Shown: positions 22,410 through 33,559 of the stretch, piece after piece
Position numbering within the stretch: position 1 is the first letter of the stretch
How the letters are laid out: every line of letters begins with the position of its first letter
NCBI GenBank assembly: GCA_000827495.1
Contig: KN817527.1
Coordinates: 403,203-467,202 of the forward strand
Reading direction: 5' to 3'
Origin: Hypholoma sublateritium FD-334 SS-4
Lineage: Eukaryota; Basidiomycota; Agaricomycetes; Agaricales; Strophariaceae
DNA length: 64,000 nucleotides
Translations under genes and position numbers: made by a program
The notes under the pieces: model-generated
Told to the model about the DNA's origin: nothing
What the model saw: only the letters and a program-made list of their open reading frames with translations
The model's database searches: none

Positions 22410-24388
22410 ATGATGCAAACAGGTCCCGACATAATTCTGCCAGCCACTGACATCACGAACACCTTTGGTATGCGTTTAACCGAGCCATCGAGCGACGAGC
22501 GTCATTCGCTGACAAAATATATGGGGCAGGCGCCATGCTTATTGGATCGTTCATCGCCACAATGTCAGTGTTTTGAAGACCCTGTTTTGGGATGTTCCTT
22601 ACTGTATACAGGCTGTATGGCGTGACGACGCTACAGGTATGTGTATGTCCTTGTCACTCTATACAGTCGCTGAACCCATTACTTCTCGCGAATAGACGTA
22701 CCTATATTATGCCAACTATCCAGGGGACGCAAAGTCAACGAAATATTTTGTCCGTACTGCTCAGTATACATTTCGTTCCCGTTACACTGCTCACAGATTG
22801 TCTGCAGGTTGCCGTTGTATGGTAAGGTTCCATGCATCAGAACATCTGAGAGCTTCTTTAATATAGGGTGTACATCAATAGGGCTCTGGATACCCTGCAT
22901 TCTGTTTTCAGTACGTGATATGGAACATCTCATCTTGAATCGATTCTCATACAACTGAAACAGTGGTATACAGTGTTTACTTCTATCTGGTAAGACACAA
23001 GTTGGGTTACATTGGGTCAGAAATTCTGATAGATCTATAGGTTGTAAGCTACTACGACCCGACGTTACTTGCGGCTGACCATTGGTGAGTTTGATAGTAC
23101 TTCGATGAACTAAAGCTTAGGTCTGTCGCAATCAACTAGGTCACTGAATGTATGTCACGTTGATGTAAACGAAAAAACATACCATATTTACTCTCATTAA
23201 TTGGCATTGAGCTCTCAATTGCATTCAATGCAGTTATCTCATGCGTTGTTCAAATGTTTGTCTCCGCACTACATTTCTGGTTGTTTTCTGAGTAATACCC
23301 GTTTCATTGGCCTAGATTTTTTCTCACGCGGATCTACCAATGTACGACATGACTGTGTCCTTTCGTATGCGCTATCCGAGAAACTGATTAATGTCATAGT
23401 TTGCCCGAAAAAGTATAGGTTTTGGGTAACGTCCATTATTGTAAGTATGGGAAATATCGCCGGACTGCCGACTAAATCACTCTACTTATTCTCAGGGACT
23501 CGCTGTCTTCGCACATTTTGCATTCGGAGTCGGTAAGAGAACTATCTTTTTAAAGTGAACACTTCTTGAGTTAATTTTTGGATTAGAAGTTGTCATTCTC
23601 ATGTGAGCATCTGCATATTTCTCCGAATGGCATCCAATTCCCTTCTCCCGCCAGGTTCATTAGGAACGATCTTGCGAAACTATCGGACCTCAAAGTACGG
23701 CTTAGTTCCCCTAGACCTGAAATCTCAAGTTGGTACTAATAGACCTGCTTTGTAGTTTATCGCCGCAGTACCATTCGCGATATTTGCCGTGTTATCTGAC
23801 ACTATGATTGCTGGGGCGCTATGCTACTTTTTACACGATTGCCGGTCCGAGGTATTTAGTAAAAGGTATGAATTGCTTGTCGTGATCACATCGATAACCA
23901 AACTGAACAAGCGTGTCTAGAGCAAATAGTATTATCTCCATCTTGATTATCTATGCAGTCAACCGATGCCTTCTGACTTCGTGAGTTGCACGGTCTCCTA
24001 TTAAAATATCACTTGAAACTAATACACTCATATGCAGGGCAGTAACGGTGGCTGAACTCACAGTGGTGAGTACACATCTCATCATGTCTTTGCGTCCGCA
24101 CTGACGTATCATATAGTTTTTTACATTACCTACAAGCTTATGGGTTCTAGCTATTGATTCCGTCGTCGGAAAGTGTCAGTAAAGTCGGCCATAATGTCAA
24201 TTTGAGATGCTCACTGAAATGGCGTAAATCTAGTATATGCAAACAGCCTTCTTGCCACGCTAAATAGCCGAGCCTCCATTCGTGCTGTACACGCCACGTC
24301 TATCAACAGTGTTCATATTTCAAAACTTGGATTTAATTCCCCAAATCCAATCGAAACGGTATGGCCAGCCCATGATAGAAAATGTTGA
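22410..24388 (+). CDS. DUF6534-type multi-pass membrane protein, 20 exons
   Basis: Exons: 22410-22467, 22530-22563, 22612-22636, 22696-22749, 22808-22821 (14 nt), 22882-22910, 22964-22989, 23041-23084, 23140-23149 (10 nt), 23212-23255, 23316-23341, 23400-23440, 23496-23532, 23587-23602 (16 nt), 23655-23694, 23756-23865, 23921-23980, 24038-24065, 24117-24174, 24234-24388. They sum to 909 nt, i.e. 302 residues plus stop, with every phase matching. The product shows the family pattern: PATDITNTFGAMLIGSFIAT, MLYGVTTLQTYLYYANYPGD, VAVVWALDTLH, LAADHWSLN, FFLTRIYQ, VFAHFAFGVE, FAIFAVLSDTMIAGALCY, and ends near LYANSLLATLNSR. About seven transmembrane helices; function unknown, as for the family. 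The same model fits the copy at 62110, which supports the microexons. Confidence 0.8.
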
Positions 24389-24611
24389 ATACATCATCAC
24401 AGGCTCATTTTCCAGAAACCTCAAGTGATAGGTGCTGTAGATACGCGGCGACAGAAGTCACTCCCACAGGCGCTGCCCACTGGGCGAGCTTTAGAAGAGG
24501 GACTCACCGAGGACAGTGCAAGCCATGTAAAACTCCTCGTTCCTCCAAATCCAGCGTTTACTCACCCCCATTGACCGTAAATTTACTCTGGTTCACGAGT
24601 GACCACAATAC
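24389..24611. other. Intergenic
   Basis: Short gap between convergent genes; nothing seen. Confidence 0.4.
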
Positions 24612-26000
24612 TTATATGAATTTAGTGTACTTACAGGATGTACATGAAATATTCAATACATTGGAGAGATTTTTGAGTGGGGAGATATATGACGGAAGGA
24701 CGCGCCCCGCGCGATTCGACACGGGCTCGGACTCGTAGTCACTAGTAAGTATAGTCATTGCTCGGAGCAAGCTTGGGTAAATGTCGATTCTCCTCTTTGG
24801 GCGTGCGTGACCGTCACGTGCCAGGACCATCTGCAAAGAATCAGATCAGTTTTTTTTGCTCGTCCATCCACGATTCCACCCTATTCCACCTCATCGACAA
24901 CTCATCGATGAAACTCACATGCCGCATAGACAACGCCCCATTCTTCCCGAATTTCTGCTTCACATAGGGCCTTATCCGATATTGATGGCAGCCCCTCATT
25001 GTCGTTCGTTATCTCTGGCGGAAAGATATACGAAGTCCCCGATACGTCTGATGAACGCAAGGTCAGTGAGCTTCATGAGTTCTACGATCATTGGTGCCGC
25101 CTTACTCTTGGTGAATATCCAGATAAGTTTTGGGCTCTTCAGCGGACTCTGCGGCTATGATATCGCCCATCGACCGCGCCAATAGTTCTAAGCGCACTGG
25201 AATACATCGGGTTAGAAAACAGCCGACGCTGCAACAAGCTGATTTGGCGTACGTCTCTTTGACGCCTCCGGTTCGCCCGTTTCGTCCGCTGCCTTCCGTT
25301 TCCATTGCGCCTTTCCGTTTGGGCCGCTGAGACGCTTGTCTGTGGGTATCTGACCCGGAAAGATGTGTCCTGTAGGACAGGGTCAGATAATGAGCTAATT
25401 TGTGCGGCAATTATTAGTGGAGGACCTCACTGATACTGCTTTTGGTGGTTGAAGTAGTACTTCATGCTGGACGGACAGTCTTATGGTGGTCAATATTCCA
25501 TCCTGTCAAGAGGGAATTTCCTAACAATTACCTTTGGCCATGTCGCGCTTGCTCTATGTCCAGCATAGCCATACATAGTCAAATATATTTGTTGAAGGAT
25601 CAATTCCCTTTTCGTAGAAGGGATCGGTGGCCCAAGCAGACTGCCCATTGCAAGTCTGTTGAGTATTGTCTGGAATAACATTCATCAGCTTACTCTCCTG
25701 GATTGCTTCACCGGCTCACTTTTATTTCCGTTTTTTTACGTCTTCTACAGGGGACGGTGGGACAGTGATGGTGGAGTGAGTGCGAAAGTAGTTTTGGCGC
25801 AATGAACTATGCAGCAACTTATAAGAATGGCACGGAGACCGAGTGGTCTGCTTTCGGTGAACACGAGGATGAAGCTCACCTGGGATAATTCCCCCGCTCT
25901 CGAAAAATGACTTGTTGAAGATCTGGTTAGCGTTACTGTTCCATTGTACTTTTTCCACGTTTCCATGTCTGCCCGCGATATCAGATCTCAGCACAGAAAG
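24612..26000 (-). pseudogene. Decayed copy of the putative nuclear-protein gene at 46.2-48.2 kb
   Basis: Minus-strand blocks match the 46.2-kb gene in order. First the 5' flank (24-nt block ACAGTGATGGTGGAGTGAGT near 25765), then a Lys/Arg-rich exon (WKRKAADETGEPEASKRR), a block LELLARSMGDIIAAESAEEP, then SMIVELMKLTDLAF, and the last exon MVLARDGHARPKRRIDIYPS. About 1.2 kb holding the Ser/Pro/Tyr-rich exons of the other copy is absent, with the junction near 25755. The LTDLAF exon runs into a TGA, so the gene is dead. Confidence 0.6.
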
Positions 26001-26631
26001 GTATGCAATGTGCAATTATATTTCGTTTCATATGTTTTCCGGCACAAATCGGTACATTCTGCTTAGGTTCGCGTCCGAATAAAACAATGGGCGGCATCAG
26101 TAACGTTGATCAAAACTTTGGAGAACCCTGCGGAAATCCCAGTATTTCGACGGACATATGTGGATTACAAATGGATTCGTGTTATACATGTTCCAATTTA
26201 TGATATTTGGGTCCGTGTCTATCTGCCACTGACTGTACTCAAGGCTACGCCTTCAACAAGACCAGCGCGTCCAAGTCAACAGTTCACACGGGCGCTTGAA
26301 TAGGTTGTGTACCGTATAACGTACTTATGACCAAACTCACGGCATTGACATTGCTCGTATGTAAAAATATTTCTAAAATAGCCATCCTACCGCAGATGTT
26401 CGCACATAAGTTTATGGAGTCATTGTTGTTTCATGCACTGCACGGTCAATATCTGTTGCACAATGGTGCGGGACCTTTTCATGTTTTACAGTTCAATACA
26501 GCTTCCTCTCCTCAAGAACTACCTTTACACGATAGCAAGATTCGGTCTCAGGGCTGTCGCCACCTAATTATAGTCTGCATTGTGCGAAGCTATTTATAGC
26601 AGTTACCGTACAAACTAACACTCGCGTCTGC
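26001..26631. repeat. Duplicated segment, paralogous to about 48.3-49.2 kb
   Basis: Blocks such as ATCCCAGTATTTCGACGGAC (near 26136 and near 48694) and AAAACAATGGGCGGCA occur in both places in the same order and orientation. No intact gene in this copy. Confidence 0.55.
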
Positions 26632-27391
26632 ATGGAGAACCTCGTTCGGCGCCGGCTTAGCTCAACTTTGGAGCCATGCTTTATTCTTTCCTTTCAGCGT
26701 ACGTGCTCAAAGCATGAATGTATGAATGTTCACAGAATTTTCAGGATACTGCGGTTCATTCCCTTTGCCGCTGCTCACCCAGACGTTGTCGCTCCGACCT
26801 CTCCCGCTCCCGCTCCGGCCGACAAAGCATCGGTGAAGATGTCATTTCGCCTTTCTGCAGGTGTTAACGGGGCCCCCGCGTCACCTCTCGCTCGGGGATA
26901 CGCCGTGCGCCAATACGGCACCCCGCCGACGCATGGACTGCCGTTTGTTGACTTCTGTCCCGCCCGCCGACGCAAGCCACGCGCCGCCTGACCGGGAGGA
27001 GGCCATAACACAGATAGAATACGCGGTGCCCTCAGCGTCAGTAGGCCCACGCTCGATGTAATGCACGACGCCGCCGCGAAGAGCACACAGGAATGACTAC
27101 GTACGGTCTGTTCAGGGCCTACGGTACGTGTGTCGCTGTCGATACACAACGGATCATACACTGCGGGACTCCACCATCCGGAAGGAGTACAGATTGATAG
27201 TCCGAGTAAAGAGTCCCATCCCTTGAGCGCTTGTGTACATGTTTATATATTTTCATTTATATTCACACAAATAAACGGCGGTGGACCAGCATATCCGCTA
27301 ATATAGTGTACTTCCCACATAAATCGAGCTCTATTTCACTTAAGATTGGCATTTTATAAGGACACAAACTTTACATAATAAGAACGAATAT
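26632..27391. other. Intergenic, unresolved
   Basis: Plus-strand frame at 26760-26991 (APAPADKASVKMSFRLSAG) is GC-rich and open but has no paralogue or recognisable motif. 27160-27390 is AT-rich with nothing supported. Confidence 0.3.
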
Positions 27392-28658
27392 TCAGATCAT
27401 TGAACTAGATAGAGGCCCAAACGCTTCTTGGTAGCGACGCAGCAGTGCATCCCCGCCCACAATCTGATCACGCAACGAAACAACCACCTGCTCGAGGTTA
27501 CCCTTCTCGACCTCCAACGCGCGCAGATTCTGCTCAACCTCGAATGTATCGCGGCGTCTCGCATCGAGGAGATTATTCATCGTCGTGCATAATTCGCTCG
27601 CGAAATCGGCGACGGCGGCGGGTGCATCGTTTCGGAGTCTCGGCGATGCGTAATGGAGAGGCGCAGCGCGCGCGGTTGCATGCTGCATCCCGACAAACAG
27701 CCAACATCCTGTCTGCGCAGCGAGATCTTCGCACTGGCCAAAAAACCCAGTAAGGTGTCTAGAACAAAGTTGGAGTACAGCGTGGGGAGACTCACCCTCA
27801 TTATGATGCTGTTTGCTCCTTCTAAAAACTGTTTCTTGCATTTCTCTTGGTCGTCGATCCGCATGGGGAGCACGTGTCCTCTGTATACAGCTACGCTTAC
27901 CACGTCAGCACGGGAGTTGGTGCTGAGATATTGGCAAGTAGGTACTCACAATGGAGAAGTTCTCCTCGATATACACCTTCGACATGTCCGAATATAGGGT
28001 TGGACGCCGTTGGTCTGGTGCGCTTTCCGCTGGTTTTAACAGCGCCAGAAGACGCGGATGTGGACAGCTGGGCCGGTGCGGCAGGGGGCAAAGAAGGGCC
28101 CAAAGGCGTGCGTGAAGGATCAGATTGCGATGGCGGCACAGTTTCCTCCAAAGTTGGGCTGGTACCAGCCAGTTCCATGTTGTGTGTCAGCGGCGACAAG
28201 TGCTCCTGCCGAAATGCGATCCAAATGAGTGATGAAGGCATAAGATTAGAGAGCACATGTACTGACGTGCAGCTGTTCAAGAGGTGTTGGAGAAAGACGT
28301 AGCGCCTTCAAGAACGCCTTCAGTCGACAGATGAGTAGCACACAGCGAAGGGGAACACACCAAAATGCCCGTATTCGGGGTTTGAGTCGGTGTACGAGGA
28401 GCAGCGCTCAGAAGCGCGCGTTCGCGCTCATCCTTGAGGTGAAGTCGACCGGGCTTGGTGTGTTCGCACATCACGCGCAGCGGTCGCCCCGCGCATTTGG
28501 TGCAGCGCGGCGGCTGTCTAGCAGGCTGTAACGCAAGATGTTGAGATCAAGACAGGGGTATCGTAGTATGAAGTGAGTACCTTCGTAAAAGCTACGATTG
28601 TGGACAGGCGAGGATAGGGACTCGGGCCCCTGGAGGGCGTCTGCGTTGCTTTCGGCAT
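27392..28658 (-). CDS. Unknown family: CxxC motif plus C-terminal coiled coil (copy 1)
   Basis: Minus-strand exons: 28658-28581 (MPKATQTPSRGPSPYPRL), 28525-28361 (CTKCAGRPLRVMCEHT, RERALLSAAP), 28317-28267 (FLKALRLSPTPLEQLH), 28205-28166 (LSPLTHNMELA), 28014-27950 (TLYSDMSKVYIEENFSI), an exon ending at 27796 (GHVLPMRIDDQEKCKKQFLE), and 27733-27392 (CEDLAAQTGCWLFVGMQHA, then a coiled coil RRDTFEVEQNLRALEVEKGN). Exons 1-5 and the last exon join with matching phases; the 5' boundary of the sixth (near 27893) is one base out of phase by my reading and needs transcripts. The C-x2-C...C arrangement could be a small metal site. No family recognised. Closely paralogous to 40237-41489. Confidence 0.55.
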
Positions 28659-29366
28659 TCGATGGTGTGCGTAGATGGTAGAAGGGAAGAGTGGGGCATT
28701 TATGGACGCCGTGATCGACATTTCATATGCGTACGCATGTGAAAATAGCCCCGCAGAATTCTCGCTCTGCCAGTTCGATTACTATAATTCTCGCAGAATA
28801 TTTTCTCTGTCCCAGAATAGAAATTCTGTCCGGATAGCGCAGAAGATTATCTCTGCCATTTCAGAAAATGAATTCTACTTGGACAGAGGAGATATTCCGA
28901 CCGCGCAGAGCAGATGTTCTGGCAATGCAATTCAGAATATCTCGAGGGTCGGGCCAGGACGGATATCGCTGCTATGGTTGGTGTGTGTAAGAATAGACCA
29001 GAGCGAGGGCTCTACATGAGACGCGCGCTGGTGTTGCCACTCCAGACGACGGTGCGTGTGTATATTACGTATGTGATAGGATGCCTCAGGGACGGATAAC
29101 ATATCTGAACATCCAGAGCCGCTACTGCAGTTCGCGTCGCCGCGCTGTGGGGTCTGGAGAGCTGGCTCAGGATGGATGGGGTAAACGTATCTGCGATATG
29201 CATCTGGGGCCACTGCCCCGTAGCATGCCTGTGCGTGCGGAGGAGCTCTGGAGGCGCTGCTGTAGCTGGTTCACCGACTGGAGGGACGACTCTGGATGGA
29301 ATACACGGATGCGCCTCGAATCGGCACAATTACACATCCAGAGCCGCTACTCAAATAGGCATGGAG
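28659..29366. repeat. Dispersed repeat R, copy 1, with flanking AT-rich repeats
   Basis: 29080-29345 contains CCAGAGCCGCTACT at both ends around GGATGGATGGGGTAAACGTA and GCATCTGGGGCCACTGCCC. Closely related blocks are at 41640-41800, 44230-44470 and partly 38640-38830. Upstream, 28750-28925 is built of short AGAATNTTNTCTCTGNCC-like units. Not coding by any consistent frame. Confidence 0.5.
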
Positions 29367-29961
29367 CTAGACTGTCCAAGGGCCGGGCCGGGTCAGGGTC
29401 GGCACTTTTTTGCTGACCCTGACCCTGACCCTCCCTTGACCCTCCTTGACCCTGGCCCTCAGGGCCGGGTCGGGGTCGNCCCGGGGTCGACCCAGGGTCA
29501 AGTACCAAAAATGCTCAGGTGTCACAGTTGAAAAGAAAATGTGTTTAAATGTAAATATAAGTAAAAGATATAGCCTAATCATTTTTGTGACTATCCTCAC
29601 AGGTAAAATTCCCAGTATATATTATGCACAAGCTGCACAGACAGTGTGGATAATGTTTATAAATAGATTTTGAGCATGTGACCTGCTTACAAATTTGATC
29701 AGCCCTGCCATATTGGGAAAGATGGTGGGGGCACGGAGGGGTCTGAGAGTTCTTATTTCTAAAAAGGGACATTGTGTACAGTAATTATTTTTTGCATACC
29801 CCTTGTTTCTGGCATCTAATATGAGGGTCGACCCCGGGTCGACCCTGGGCCGGCCCTGAGGGCCGGGTCACCTAGGTGCTGACCCTGACCCCTGACCCTC
29901 AGGGCCGGGTCAGGGTCGGCCCTAGGGCCAGTGAGGGTCGGCCCGGCCCTCGGACAGTCTA
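29367..29961. mobile_element. Non-autonomous hAT-like element (MITE), 595 bp
   Basis: Terminal inverted repeats of 22 bp: left TAGACTGTCCAAGGGCCGGG(CC), right the complement with one mismatch. The element is flanked by an 8-bp direct duplication CATGGAGC (29359-29366 and 29962-29969). The subterminal regions are dense in GACCCTGACCC/GGGTCAGGGTC words in both orientations. An 8-bp duplication and TA(G/A)NG-type ends fit the hAT superfamily. There is no transposase, so it must be mobilised in trans. Confidence 0.8.
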
Positions 29962-32900
29962 CATGGAGCTATGGTGATCTATTTGCACATTTATTCCCAC
30001 CCCCCGCCCCGCGTCTGATGGCATGCCCCGCGCCCCCTAGGAAGGTTTGTATCCCTCAAACACCACACCACGGTGCTCAGACTGGTATTTAAAGTAGATA
30101 AATCATGCCTATGGCACTTTAATAAAGTTATAATGGTAAATTTGTGATGAAACTCCCGTAAGGCAATTCTTCTTGGATTCTTCGGCGAATCGTGAGAATG
30201 CGGCAAGGAACGTGGGAATCATGAACTTCGTCGAATATCGTGGTCAGTGTGAGCGCGTACTTAGCGCTCAGCGCTCATCGACATCGCTGTAACAGGTACT
30301 TACTTATAGAATACAGAGCGTACACAGTATGTGTAATACTACATGCCTAACCCCTTTACAAGCGCCCAGATTTGCCGCAATAGATAAAGGTCTTCATTGA
30401 CTCGCTTGACTAAGTACCTTGTTAGTGCTATCGTATGCGCGGGCACTAACCGAGTTGTCGCTCCTGCCATGACCAACCGCTAGAGCGGCATCCTTATCCC
30501 CGTCCCGCGCCGCTGCTCATGTTTGACCATTAACGCATATGGGTGCCTGCTCCGACTAGTAGGTTTCGGGCGGTGTGGTGCTGAACCGGCGTGACGAAGG
30601 ACTTCCGGAATGGAATCCACGAGATAGGTGCACATTATGATCAAACCCGTGTATTTAAAAGTAAACTACAATCCATCTACTTACATATCTGCATGCCGCT
30701 CCCCCCCCCAGCAGGAGTACTTGCTTTGTGGGCCACTGCATGGCATGGCTACGAGTCTTTTTTGATGATTTTTTTTGTTATTGTATCCATTTGTATGTGC
30801 AAATAATGATCTATTNTGTGCCAATGCAACTACANCAGACACAATNTCCATTATCTGGCCACACANAATNATTTATTTAGACANCTGCANTTGATCTGCA
30901 TGATTTTACAAGACTTGTACACATATTTTTGAGGCACACAACATCCTTTCATTTTATTCTTCAACTTTCTAATGTCAGACTTCAACTTTGCAACCTGACA
31001 CAATATCCCAACTTCCCAAGTACAGTGTAATACCACACCTTCACACATGATCACTCCTTTGCACACCATTAAATTTTCCATCATTTTCTCTTTAATACTT
31101 ATGATATTTGGCAGAGTCATTTGTCTATATTATATATACTATCAATAGTAGTTTGAAATATTGACAATAGAAAGCCCTGGAGGAGTGCAAGACATCAAGG
31201 GAAAATTACTGGAATTGCATGCAATCAGTGAATCATACTCTCAATTGCTCAGTATACAAAACACTATACAGTCTATAACATTATGAAAGATGTCTAGTAT
31301 CCAACTTTAAACAACAGTTTAAAAAATATAAAGATTGAGCATTGCCTCATGCTAACATAAATCAAACAGTTTCCACACTTTCTGAATCTGCCAAAATTAT
31401 TGTGGTAGGTACTTTCCTCATTGAGAAAAATGCAAAATGGCTGTGGAAAGCTGGCTATACTTGTGTCCAGCCTTANATACACATGACCAAAGTGCAGGCT
31501 CAGGCCTGAGCCCAGCCAGGCCAGGCCATTCTGAGGGCTTCAGGCCTGGCTCGCCATATTGACAAGCCCAAGCCTGCGCCTGCACATCACTAGTTGAGAC
31601 AAATGTATTTATGAGGGATTAATAGGCATGTAGTGATTGATACAGTGGTCACAATTTTGAGAATGTTATTAATTGATCTGGTAGAATAGAGGAAGATATA
31701 TCTTAATTTACTTGGCTGTCATTAGTGATTGTTGTGGGTCAGCAAAACCCACATGGGTCACGGGTAGGGTACGGGCTCAGAAATCTGGACCCTCAAAAAA
31801 CCCGTACCCCAGCTGTGGGTCGGGGGTCTAAAATTTGTCAAAAATCATAGTATATGCATTTAATAAAAGTTATAATATAATTTCACATGTACTATAATAT
31901 ATTGTTTGATCTATTAACATGCAAAACCCACCAAAATCTTGCCAATCCACACTGTAACCTGCCCAAAACCCATACCTGCAGTCACAGATATGGATTATGT
32001 GGGTCAGGGTACAGGTTGGCTAAAAATACCCCAGGGTTACCTGTGACAATGACTAGCTGTCATTTGAGGTGTTAAGCATGATTCAACACTGCAGATAGGT
32101 GACTATAGCTATGGCCTAACAGCTCCATTTTACAAAATGCAAATATCCACTGAAATGACCTCTCTATAAAAGGTCTATGGATGTGCAATCTAGAGTGCTC
32201 CCATATAATTCACAGAGCTTATTTATAACTTATAAAGCATATCAATTGCTAGAAGTTGGCCAGAAGTGGATGAAAATCAATGCAGTCACACTTAAATTTG
32301 CCAAAACAAAGAAAGTTGTTTTCCTGTTAGCGAGGAGGAAAGTATTAGTGAGAATAGCTGTGTAGTGCTGTCACGGGTCCCAGTGCTTCTCTAGGCATCA
32401 TTAGGGTAGTGTTGAGCTGGGGACATGGCAGTGGTATCAGTATAAAGGTGTGAAAAGGTGGAGTAACAGAAAATGGTATCCATACAAGCATCAAAGCTCC
32501 TGCAGGCACTGCCACAGCCTTTGCAATTGCCAAAAAGGTGGAAAGGAGGAATGGTCAGCTGACAAACATTTCATAAATGACCATACAATATCTGCACCTC
32601 TTGTCAGCTTACTATATTGACTAAACATACATGTACTGTATGCACTGCAAATAATTGTTTGTGAAACAAAATTGGTAAAGAGCTTGAGTGTAAGGCTTAC
32701 AGCCACTTTCAATAATTGGTTAGCAAGTTGACTTTGAGGTCCACAGCCACCGCTGAGGATGTCAGCTCATAGGTGACCGTGCAATATTTTCCACTGTTGT
32801 TAGATTACCATATTGACTCACTCAATAGATATACATGTACTGTATGTACTGCAAATAATTGTTTGGGGAACAGAATTGGTAAAGAGCTTGTGAGGGTGAG

Positions 32901-33559
32901 CCTTAGAGCCGCTATAAATGCTTGGTCAGCAAGTTGACTTTGAGGTACACAGCCACTGCTCAGGATGTAATTTCATAGATAAATGTACAGTATCTGCCTC
33001 TCTTGTGGGTTTACTTTGGTGAATTGATAAATAGATGCACATGTATTTTATGTATTCCAAAAACAGAAACCTATGGTACATTGCTCAGTAACAACCACAT
33101 TTATTCTGATATTGCTAATATAGCCTATCTCATTATGGGCAGTGAAGCCCCGTAGAAGCAATGGATACGCACGGTGGAATAGTTGAACAACAACTCTTGT
33201 AAAAGTTGAATTCAACCAATTTTCATTAGGAAAAAGACTTTCATTCCCAGGCCGACCTTGATCGATTGATCGCTCCCACGTCATTGTGGGAAGCCCCTCG
33301 CCAGCCTGGAATGCCCTGTGGAGCCCATGGGAACATCAACTACTGTCAGGGTTCTACAGGCCTCTCCACATGTCTTCAGGTGTACAAAACACTTAAAAAT
33401 GTAATAAAGTAGTCAAAATGATTATTGGATATTAAAAATACACTTAAATACTATTCAAATAGTATAAAGTACTACATATAAAGTACTACATATAACAAAT
33501 AAGCCATGATGCTCATGCTGCAGTAGCCAAGAGGCAGACGGGACCGCTGAAGCGCAAAA

